Of a stretch of 64,000 nt of DNA, positions 46,831 through 58,500 are shown in pieces. The DNA is taken from assembly GCA_029948255.1 (NCBI GenBank), contig JALIZF010001016.1, forward strand, positions 62,001 through 126,000, written 5' to 3'. Source of the DNA: Telmatactis stephensoni. Taxonomy: Eukaryota > Cnidaria > Anthozoa > Actiniaria > Isophelliidae. The notes beneath the pieces are model-generated. The model saw only the letters and a list, made by a program, of their open reading frames with translations, was not told the DNA's origin and ran no database searches. A program made the position numbers and the translations under genes. The first letter of the stretch is position 1. Every line of letters starts with the position of its first letter.

Positions 46831-47545
46831 GTCAAAATTATAGATCATGTCGACACAGAACATCGCACTACTTTATATTATTTTTATTACGTTTTGTACT
46901 TGAAATCTTTGCTTATGAAATTATAGACATGCCATCTTTGATGTAGGTCAATGTTAAGTATCAGATTTACATTGGGGCAATGTACATTTGAATTTATGAT
47001 GTATAGATTTAGAATCATTTGATATATTATTATATATAGGGATTTGAATTATAGTTGGAGTGTATTTGATAATTATAGTGTATTAAAATTCATGTCAAAG
47101 TTTTAAGCTTGGTCATGTGGATAACAGTGTACGTATTTACTCGTTTACTTAGCGCCGCCCTCGATTAAGCGCCCCATTTATTCGCACAGTGCCTGCGCGC
47201 TTTGTTGAATATCTTTATCAACTTGCACTATAAGACAATCATTTTGAAAAGAAAAGGAAAAAACAAGTGCGGTACAACTCAACGTTGAAGTTTTGCAGAA
47301 ATAAGACGTTTGAACATTTGAAACACCTTCATTTTGTAGTCATGTAAATGCAAATAAATTATATGCTAAAACTTTGGTTTCCCTCACCCGGTTTCCAACT
47401 TTGGATGCAGTCTAAGAGACTACACCCAACCAAGCAAATAATGGAACAGAGCTACTAAGAAGACCAAAGAACACTTTAACCCTTTCAAAGAGGTTCGTCT
47501 AGCTCACTACACGTAAGAGCGTAAGTCGGTAAGTAAGTTGCCGAA

Positions 47546-47935
47546 TCACGATACACAGCGTAACCTTTGCCTTTCTTTGTACATCCAGATACGACGGAAG
47601 TTTTTTTCATTTTCTTTCTCTATCTCAGAATTTTTCTTTCTTTTACTCACAAAATCGTCGAGCGTGAATAGGTGTCCTTCATCTTTTTCACTGTCCATTT
47701 TTTACCCTCCACTGGAAAGAAACTCGGTTTTGGTGACTATCTTCACCTTATCTCCACTTTGTTGGACAGGCGTGTACACCTCATTTAAGTTATCACAAAG
47801 ATCGTCTTCGCCGAAGAATTCAATTCTTGGACCCCATCTCATGGTTTCAATTGCGCGTTTATTTTTAATACCTTTGCTTTTGCATGTTGCTTTCTTTCCA
47901 TTATACTTCAAAGAATAAGAGTGACCACGACCCAT
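47546..47935 (-). pseudogene. Unrecognised ORF interrupted by one in-frame stop
   Basis: In gene sense it starts MGRGHSYSLKYNGKKATCKS, contains RWGPRIEFFGEDDLCDNLNE and reaches TAA after 77 codons (47,702-47,704). The same frame then runs AAA ATG into DEGHLFTLDDFVSKRKK for ~50 more codons to TGA. I recognise no family. Mixed charged and aromatic composition and a long open frame in AT-rich DNA suggest a former or present coding exon, perhaps of a mobile element. It could also be two chance ORFs. Confidence 0.3.
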
Positions 47936-48451
47936 TTGTTATCGATACTTTGGTGTTGCCGTTATTGACTTCCAAAAAGCACTGGTTTCTTATTAGTAAA
48001 AAACGATCCATTTGGCGGTTTTAAGCCTTACTGATTACAGATTTCTACCTGTTGGTGCAATCTTGATTAAGACAAGTTTCACCCTCGTTACAGCTTAAGA
48101 ATATTTTAAATACGTGGCGGTATATACGATCATAATTATGATGTAATCTTGTTGCAGTGTGCATCGTTTCCCTAGGCTGTCAACATAAATCCAAATATAT
48201 TTGAAAATGCATCTTTTTTCCTCCATTTTCGCATATTAGAAAAAAGAAATACTAATTTTAGTCGTGTGAACGATAGGGCTGGACCGTGACAAAAACAAAC
48301 AAACAAAAAACAAAAAAAAAACCGACAAAACAAAACAAATTTATTCGGACTAGTGTGGACACAGTCTATTTATTTGATGTCGCTTGAGATAAAAACGTAA
48401 CCAGAAACCGAGAGAGCTGGAAATAGTTTTGTTTTCTTTCTTTTATCATGT

Positions 48452-48836
48452 TATTAAAGGTGGCTGACGGTAAATTTTTTCAGAGCACACATACCGACTT
48501 TTATACGGCTATAAACGTACCAAACGTACCTTCAATAGTCTGAGACATTTCTTACCACAAGCCAAGCAAGGATTGAAGTTTTCAAAACTATCAAGTTGAT
48601 TGAAATCGACTCTCACTGTTGTGACAATAGACGAGACGTCATAGAAATAATTTAAGTGAATATCGTCAATATCTGGAGAAAAATATCTAAACTTTCAAAA
48701 TTTCCTGAAGTACCTATCTAGGACTACAACATTATAACGAAGAATGACAAAAATCTATGAGAGCGTTTTGGAAATATAAAGCGACGAATATTTGGAGACA
48801 AATTGAAAAATTGTAACACTCATTGAGCCACCTTAA
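48452..48836. mobile_element. Possible TTAA-type MITE (AAGGTGGCT termini)
   Basis: TTAAAGGTGGCTGACGG near 48,456 mirrors TTGAGCCACCTTAA near 48,823. The short inverted ends with TTAA on both sides are like piggyBac-type non-autonomous elements. There is no internal ORF. Confidence 0.5.
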
Positions 48837-49577
48837 CTATAAAATACTTCATCAAAAACGCTCAAATGGTGCTGAAACTCGGCTAAAGACGAAAGCGGCA
48901 AACATAAGAGATCTATGTCAAAAAAGACATGACTATTGCAAAATCTTGAAAAAAGGAAGAATGATTTATCGCTACATAGATTAACTATAAATATGCAATC
49001 AAGCATGGGCTCCCTGTGATGTATCTAGGGAAAATCAAACGACGCTAACAAAATACAACCATAAACCCGAAATTAAACCGCATACAAGTCCCAGCTTTTA
49101 AAATTGTCTCAATGTCCCCTCATGATTCAATACATGTACAGTGGCTATATTGATTAGATTAATTATGATTTCATAATGTTCATTTGTTGTACTGAAAAAC
49201 TCACACACAAAGGTAAGGTAAAGACCTTGTTAAAAAGAATAAATTAATATTGATTTCTAATGAATAATGCTATAAATTAGACGGCACTATCCAGGATCTG
49301 TGTGTCAAAAGGTGACTAAAATCCCTCAAAACAACATACAACTAACACCTTTGAAGACATTACAAGGATGGGACTCTATGTACAATATTTTTGCTTACAT
49401 TACAGAGGGAGGGAAGGGAGGGAGGGGACAATGAGTGAATGATTTGTCACTCTATTAATGGTCAGAAAAAGACATCGAGAAAGCATTCATACATCCCGCA
49501 CTCACTTGGAGTTATTTACAGAGTACATTATTTATAAATAATGACAAAATTAGTTGGCCTCTCAACATTTTGCTGAG

Positions 49578-52500
49578 TTATTTTCTGCCTAGTCCCTGGA
49601 TAACAAGCTTGTTGAGTTCTTCCACCTGAGATGTTACGTTCTGTTTGAGTGGACGATAATCACTCTCCAGGCTTTTAGATGTTATAACTGCAAGGTGTGT
49701 CAAGGATAATATCTCCATATCATTAACAGCAAATATGATACACAGATGATACAGATGATTTTATCGACTGGAAATGAACTCGGAAAAGCAACTTACTTTA
49801 ATTGGCTCCTGAGATGTGGGAGGTTTTATTTGGGAATTTGCTCAGGTAACTTAGGACAAATGGTGTTCAATATCCCAAGGGGGAGGGGAGGGGTGCAAGT
49901 TTCAAATTGTTTGTTTGAGAGGGGGGACGGCGTTTTTCACGCCCTGACTCCCCCAGGAAAACCACCAGCCTCTCCCCCTGTAAACGAACAGTTCCTAACT
50001 GAAAATCAGGCACCGCGACCTATCCTAAGTTTTTGCTTTTTGGGCTATTTTTATCATATAAAAAAGTAAAAAAAAATGTCGATAGGTTTTTGAGAACATT
50101 GCAAAAAATCGTTAAAATCAACCTCCAAATAACTGAAGGCACATTACTTTTCATGATACTTTGTTCACTTGAGTATGTCTGAAAGCCTTTAGTTTGCATA
50201 TTTGCAAAGACTTACCGTAAGTTAGAGGTCAAACTCTGAAATGTGTTGTTTTCGTTCGAAATGGTGAGATTTCGCTCTTTTCGAGCTATCATAGCACGGA
50301 AGCTATCACCGTGACCCCCCACTTTCTTTATTGATTTCATGCTCCCAACTCAACAACAATCTATATGTTGATTTAGAGAAAAATTCGTCGACAAAAACTC
50401 GCGCGAGCCCATTACCTTAAGAAGTTCATTTTTCCGAGTCTATTTCAACCAATGAACTCTCTATCATCTCTGTAAACATCTTTTTTCCGAGTGACTTAAC
50501 TGGGTAAAATTCATACAAAACTCTAAGGGGTGGAGATTATGAAAGATCCTTGAAAATCACTTCTGCCTGAGTTTGCTTACGAATCTTAAAATCGGGATGT
50601 CTGTACAAAAATCACGTCAAAATCACATTTTTAAGTAGATTAGAATTCATCAGGGTTGGATTCATCAACATATAACACCCCAACACATTACAATTAGAAT
50701 ATTTGCATACCGACATTTTTGGTATTCTGAAGGATACACTCTTTCATGACAAAGTTGTTTTGTTCATGATGTTGCCACTTTCTTTCCAGATTTCCCAGCT
50801 ATTAAAAAACAAATCACAATGTCATATTTTTAAGGGAATGTCATGAGCACATTTTTTTTTTCATGCATGCCTTCAGGCATCTTAAAAGTTGGCATGAAAA
50901 TTCGTTAGAATCAGTAGGGGCATTCCCATTTCCTAAAATCTTGAAAACGACAGCACATGCATTAAAAGAAACATTCTCAACACTGTCCTCGGCATCATCA
51001 CTATTGTTGCATAACATCAGACGACTATTGTGTGTAATGGGACACCAAGACTATGCAAAAAATGCATAATTGCAACGATTGCAATATTGGTGGGTTTTAT
51101 CCATTCCATCAGGAATCAAACGACAACGAAGCAGTAGCCATGTTGGATGAACAAACAACAGACACTAGTCAGAAATCTTTTTCTGACATTCATAATCAAG
51201 ATGGCTGCCAAGCTGAGAAGGCCCTGGGAACGAGAATGGATGGCCGCCATGATGTCACAAGCAACTCAGCAATTGCAGTCAAATTACTTACCTGTGAAAA
51301 TGTTTCATTTTCCATTAACTTACTCCTAGAGGCCTCATGCAATGTGGATAAGTTCTGTACATCTATAGAGGCAGCAAAAATATGTAAGTTAAATTATTAT
51401 GCATGATTGTCAATAGAAATTCACAATAAAGCAGATTTTATATGACTATGACACAGTCTGTGCTGTGGCACGTCTTAGCATTTTGATTGCATTAGACATC
51501 AGTAATGATTAATTGAAATGTGGAGCAATGGCAGGGCACAACACGGGACAGCAATGGCTTCTTCAGTCATGTGAAATCTGCTCTTCAATATTATTACAAT
51601 CACCACCAGTGTAGCCATTCCACTGCCAATAGTACCATCACTATCCACCACCACAACTTTATTTACAACACACCACTACAATCATCATCATCATCAGCAG
51701 CAGCATCATCATCATCATCATCATCAACAACAACAACATCATCATCATCAACAACAACAAACAGGAAAACTTACAGTTTTTGTAGGTATCTTTTCTAGCA
51801 GATAATATTGTCTTTTCTTCTTGTAAACGCTACATTTTAAAATGTTTATCATTACAAAACATGGACAAATGTGTATGTATACACGTGCACAAATCATACT
51901 CGGACTTTTTAACTCGTGGATTGCAAATCCACGAGTTATAGTGAGGGGTCCAAATATGCAAATGACAGCTTACTACTTCGTGTATGACAACATGGAATGG
52001 CACTATTCAATCTATCTATTGTCTGACTAGAATGGTGCCATACATAAAGTAGTAACCTATGTCACTCACTCGAACATTGTTAAAGTATGCTACTGCGCAT
52101 GCTCGATGGAATTGACCGCAGGCCGAAAGTAATGTGGGCTCTGGGTACGAGATTAAAGGAAATATGTTTTTTTATTCCGGGACTCCCGAAGGAGTCCCGA
52201 ACTATTCACAGATCAACGATATTTGCTTTTCACGATTTATGTAGAAATCAGACTATAGACAAAACTACAAACACTCCCAGCAGACATGTTCAATACACAC
52301 GAAAAATATATATATACAGACGTTGTTTAAAGAAGAAGCCTTTTAGATCATTAAATTCCTAGTATTAGTACAAGCTATTTCAGGAGTAAAACCATCGAAG
52401 TACCGAAGCAAGTTTAGACATGACTTATAATTACGCAATAGAATATCGCACTGCAGTCGATTGCCAGACTTTGTACATCGCTATCAAGCGACAAAAATCT

Positions 52501-55500
52501 CTTCAAGTGCAACATCAAAGTAATCCAAGCTTTTAGTGTTCGTACTCTATTATCACAAGAGTCAAAGTAGATAAGTTAAGTTAAACAAACGAAAACATTT
52601 TGAAAGCAGTCGTCGGTCGCCGCCGTGAAGGCCTCGAGTCCGCTAGCCGAAAACAGCAACAAAAAGGCGTAATGAGTTAGTTTATTGGCTTAGTGTTTTG
52701 TAAAGTAATTTCTTTTATCTTTATAGCGACATTTTGCTACAGAGCACAGAGAGAAAAGCATTTTTGCATTTGTTTTATAACCACACTCTGACAATAAATA
52801 TACAAAATTCACCTGAAGAAACCATTCAACTTCTGGATGGTATAGTGGATATGGTCTTGGCTTTACAATCGTGAGGTCCGGGTTCAAATCCCGGCCCTAC
52901 GGGGAATTCTTTTTTCACTTTTTTTTTGACAGATTTTTTTTTCTTTTATAGCTAATGACTCTTTCTTCGCTAAATAAATTATTAATTTATTGATTTGGAT
53001 TTTTGTCTTCAAATGAAAACTCGTTATTTTTACTAAAAAAATTGTGTTTGGGCTTCCTGTGGTCATCTCGGTCAATCCACGAGTTACTTCGCCATTGGCG
53101 GTTTGATTTCTGTAGGTCTAAGTATCAGCTCCAACCAATATAATGCAGCTGTTAATGCTAAGCCCCATGGGGGACAGACATACCCAGGGGATTTGACATA
53201 AACTCCTCTCCCTTGGGTGGGAAATTTGACATTGGTCACCATCTTCAATTGACCAAGAGAATAAAGAAATGTACTGGTAGCAATATACAGTATAGAATTT
53301 GACATGCATAAGGTGCCCAGGGGTGAGAAATTTGACTTTGGCATCAACGAAAATGTAAAATCCCTCTGAGCATACCCTGCCCCCTTCCCTTGGGCTTAAC
53401 ATTGACAGGTGCATAAATCTTAACATTGGACTAAAATCAGTCTTTCCAATGCAAGTGAGAGCAAATTAACAAGTTTTGCCTGCCCTGGACTAGGATGCTG
53501 ATCTATGGAGTGAAAAGTTAATACATTACCACTTTCTTTTCCCGTGACTGCTCTCTAAGTGTTTCCAAGTCACTGTAGGTTTCAAGTTCCTGTGATATCA
53601 ATGCAGTTTCAAAATATAAATTCATGTCCATACTGAGACAACAGATGATGGGAGGAGAGCCAGAAGTCCCTTAATCAGGCCAACCCTGGTTCTTTTACAA
53701 ACTCAAGATTCACTAAACAGCTAAAGAATCACCTTTTCCATTGTTGCAATCTTTTCTTTCAAACTGTCCAGCTCTGTTGTGATCTTATTCTCCAGCTAAA
53801 AAAAGAGCGTTACTCAAATCAGATCACTTCAGCTGCAGATCAGACTGACTGACTGTATAGCATAGAGCAGATTTTGTATGACTGTGAAAACAGCACCACA
53901 CAGTTAGGTCAGGAATTTCCAATGTTCTTACCAAACTCATTAATAATTCATTAGAAAACACAATTATAGAAATCACTAACCGTAACATAGATCTTTATAT
54001 TGGATAAAGATTTTGGTTAATTGGCATAAACTTTAACTTGGATTTTCTAAGCCAAAAATAGTCAAACTTGGAAAATTCTAGTCAGATATGATATTGGACA
54101 GCTAGACATTAAATTTATTTGATACATGTAAGTAATATAAAGAACTCGAGAGCATGTTATATTGGGTCTAAAGATCCTTGCCTTCAGGCTCGGGTCTTTA
54201 TCCACCAGTATAATACACTCTCTTGTTCTTTATACATTACTTATAGACATTGTGGCACATTATAGACAGTGTGGCCCATTTCACACTCATATGAAATCTG
54301 CTCTATTGTCATGCACTATTAACAAGATCCATGTAAGCACAACTTTAGAGAAAAGAAACACTAAAAGAATGCTGAAATGTTAATCATATGGAAATTTTGT
54401 TTCTTTTAATTTGTTTCTTTTCTTCAATAGTTGTATTTTGAGCTTCAGTTTCAACACAAGTTATTAAATTTAATATAAACACTTGGTGTTCATACCTGTT
54501 CCACTTTCTCCAAGTCCATTTGCAAACGAGCATGTTCTATCAAAGAAAAGGAAATAAATAACATTGATAATGAATGAGTTAACAGAGCACAGAAAAAGTT
54601 ACTCTATAGAGCGCTTTCTCAAGGTTGCATGCCCAGCTTAATTGACAGGCTGTTGACAGACCAAGTAAAAAATATTTTCAACTAACCCCTTTAAGTTTAA
54701 ATTTTGAAAGTTCTTATAACTAAAACAATTTTTGTCATTTACTATGAAAAATTATGCTATATTCTAGACTCATAGCCCATTTGAAGTTTGGAAATTGTGT
54801 TCAAAGGTACTTTTGATGTTGATTTCAAGATGTGTGTGCAATCTAGATAAAAAGGGCTATTATTTTGTTAAGTATTGGTTTCAAAGGTAACAGGCTCTTT
54901 TATAAATTATGTTTATCATCTTACCTGATGCAAGAGAGGAAGCAGTTGCCTGTGACTTCTGCATTTCATTTTCTTTGAAGGACAAATCATCCTGGTAAAA
55001 CAAATATTGTACAGGGACAATGATTGAAGGGTTAAAAAACTGGTTTATGTCCAGGGAAACCATGTGATTAATGCCTTCTATCAGTAAATCTCTCTTGATG
55101 GCTACTCAAATCTAAATACATTCATGTACAGTACAATAATGTAATTACCTGCATTTTCTTGAGCTCACCAGCAGTTGGCATGTGTTTGGTACGCACCATA
55201 CCCTATAAATAAACCATCAATAAACTGTTTAAATCAACATTAACTTTTTGATGATTTCAATAGTCAACATATATGGGAGGTATAGGTGCCATTGTTTGCA
55301 GCAATTGGCAAAGCAAGCACATAATTATATAATTATGACTCATCATTTATTAGGTACATGAAGATAGCTTCAATGAAAAAATATAGCAGATTTCATATGA
55401 CTGGGAAAAACGGCACAGTCACCACACAGTACAGACTTGCGGCAGGAATTTCAAATGTTTTCATAGACATAACGGCACTGACATGGTCACGGTACGGCAA

Positions 55501-58500
55501 CTTTCCCACTCATACGAAAAGCGCTCTAATGATGCACTTACCCTACTCATTTTTTCCAGCAGTGATACAATATTGTTTTCTAGTTCGGTTTTTCGACTCT
55601 GATATATTAACAATCAAAAGTAAATTGATCAAACTACATGAAAACTACATGAAAATGCACGTTGATTTCTCATACAACCACAGGGCACCCAGCCACCAGG
55701 AAATCACATAACCACAGGTAACCCAGCCATCAGGGATCACATAACCACAGGTAACCCAGCCATCAGGGGATCATATAACCACAGGTAACCCACTGAGCTA
55801 TTAGGGGATAACATAACCACAGGTCACCCAACCATTAGGGAATCACATAACCACAGGTAACCCAGCCATTAGGGAATCACATAACCACAGGTAACCCAGC
55901 CATTAGGGAATCACATAACCACAGGTAACCCAGCCATTAGGGAATCACATAACCACAGGTAACCCAGCCATTAGGGAATCACATAACCACAGGTAACCCA
56001 GCCATTAGGGAATCACATAACCACAGGTAACCCAGCCATTAGGGAATCACATAACCACAGGTAACCCAGCCATTAGGGAATCACATAACCACAGGTAACC
56101 CAGCCATTAGGGAATCACATAACCACAGGTAACCCAGCCATCGAGTTGCAGCCATCAGGGGATCACATAGCCACAGGTAACCCAACCATTAGGGAATCAC
56201 ATAACCACAGGTAACTTAGTCTCCTATGCAGCCGCAGTTTTGTTGTCACGCTATGGCTTAGCCCTAGCGTGACAACAAAACTGCGGCTGCGTAGGAGACT
56301 ACAGGTAACCCAGCCATTAGGAAATCACATAACCACAGGTAACCAAGCCATCAGGGATCACATAACCACAGGTAACCCAGCCATCAGGGATCACATAACC
56401 ACAGGTCACCCAGCCATCAGGGAATCACATAACCACAGGTCACCCAACCATTAGGGAATCACATAACGACAGGTAACCCAGCCATCAGGGGATCATATAA
56501 CCACAGGTAGCCCGTCCATTAGGGAATCATAACCACAGGTAATCCACGAGGGGATGAATTTTGTTAATCTCAAACTATCACAGGTGACCCAGCCATCACT
56601 TTTCCTCTTTCAATACTTCAGGTAAACCATCCACTTTGGTCCTCTCATACATGTAATACCACAGGTAACCCAGGCATCAGATGATCCCTTTATTAATTTT
56701 GCACTATCAACCAACCCAACCACAACCCAACCACAGGCAACCCAGTCATCAGGGGATCACTTTGTTCCTGTAATGGTACAACAAGCAACCCAACCACAGG
56801 CAACCCAGTCATCAGGGGATCACTTTGTTCCTGTAATGGTACAACAAGTAACCCAACCACAGGCAACCCAGTCATCAGGGGATCACTTTGTTCTTGTAAT
56901 GGTACAACAAGCAACCCAACCACAGGCAACCCAGTCATCAGGGGATAACTTTGTTCCTGTAATGGTACAACAAGCAACCCAACCACAGGCAACCCAGTCA
57001 TCAGGGGATCAATATGTCCTTCTAACACTACCCACATGATTGTACCTTGGTGAACAGGGGACAATTATCAAGGGAAATATTATTTGAACTTCTATATTAC
57101 AATTCTTATTCAATGAATTATTATCTGTTATTGTACCAGTTCATTTGTTTTGCTCTCTTCAAAAGTATCCAGAAATTCTACAAAAGAAAATAAATTGCAA
57201 CAACTTTTAGATTGCTTTCCAGGTAACTCTGTCAATAAGATAAAAATCTACTTAATCACCTTGCATAGTTTCTTCTCTCTTCTTGAGTTCTTTGTACTTC
57301 AAATTTCTTTCACCTGCAACACAGGTAGTATTTTTTCATTAATGTATCAATAAGATTGATTGATTTTAATTAAGATTGATTTTAATAATTAAAGTGCTTG
57401 TGTAGTTAGAAGATGTGAAGTTAAATTGGCCTTGATTGCACAATAAATGCTTGTCAATTCTGACTAGTGGATTGAGATTTTTCAAAGAGCTAGTTTACAA
57501 TTGATAATCATACTGTATGTAATAAATAAATTATTATTGTTGAATTCATCATTTATTTTGAATAGTCCCTGATTACAAACAATGAACTTGATTCCCTTCA
57601 ATTCATTTACAAAAGCTGCTGCTTCAGTTTCCTAAGAAAAATTATTAGGGGCTCAAAGGGCCTCCAAAATTTAAATTTAGGAGCTGACTGATTCTTTTCA
57701 TACTCTTAAAACTTTACTTGCCCAAGCTTGTATGTAAGGTACCATTGGCTATGGGTGCCTGTTAGGTGGCAGCCTTGGTTACTATCAGTTATTGATAATA
57801 TTAATATATTGGACAGCACATTTAGGCAATACCTTGGTGCTCTTCTAAATCCATGTCTAGCTGTTGGATCTCTGAATTCAAGGACTCAATCTTTTCTTTT
57901 AGTTCTCCAATCCTAAAAAAGCAAAAACAAAAATGTTTTAGAGACTTTAATTTGCATACCTATTACTAATCACTTTTTCTGTGCAACACTTACTGTCTGC
58001 ATCTCTGACTATGGTAGCTTTCTGTTCCTGATCTTTCTTAATTAGACTCTTATAATATCATAATAATAATTTGGGGAGGTATACATCTACATTGCAGCCT
58101 AATGGCTGAATTACAAGGATGTGGCTCAACATCAGGTCAAAGGCTTATAAATGGCACACTATATATTCTACTGCACTGTACTGCCATACAACTCGTGTCT
58201 GACCACAGACCATAAATGTTTAAGCATTAAATGTCTATTGTCCTGGTTCTTTCTGAGTGTCTGTGTGTCTGTGTGTCTGTGTGTCTGTAAGTTTGTCTGC
58301 CTGTCAATTTGTTTTGTACAAGTCATGTACCTTCTATCCATGCTTGCAATTTCCTGGTTATCCTCCTTGACCTGGTGATGTATAAATTATATTTTAATGC
58401 AATCAAGAGAATAGTCTAAAGAATTCAGAAGCAAGTGATCTCCTACAGAGTCACTAAGTCTAGCTATAAAATGCAAGATTGCATTGACGATTAGGAAACC

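Larger units (their letters stand above)
44967..49577. other. Convergent intergenic region between SLC35A3 and IFT74
   Basis: Contains, in order, the SLC35A3 3' flank, a MITE at 45,136, the 17-bp minisatellite, an AATAAA at about 47,353, the unknown ORF at 47,546-47,935, a TTAA-type MITE at 48,452, and the IFT74 3' flank. No recognised gene lies between. Confidence 0.5.

Noticed and set aside
45827..46926. Long ORFs (up to 338 codons) with LPYRGVYLTG repeats
   Set aside because: They are translations of the 17-bp minisatellite, open in all three forward frames because the unit has no stop codon.
51053..51406. 117-codon plus-strand ORF
   Set aside because: Its 3' part is the antisense of the IFT74 exon at 51,292-51,362, which fits the protein and splice phases exactly.
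55668..56560. CRISPR-like array
   Set aside because: The 34-bp units are head-to-tail with no unique spacers, and the DNA is eukaryotic; it is a minisatellite.
56693..57064. 123-codon minus-strand ORF with GLPVVGLLVVPLQEQ repeats
   Set aside because: Translation of the 63-bp minisatellite.
57571..57640. Minus-strand open stretch with an AG acceptor (ETEAAAFVNELKG)
   Set aside because: It would break the phase between IFT74 exons at 57,833 and 57,313, which already join in frame and match the family.
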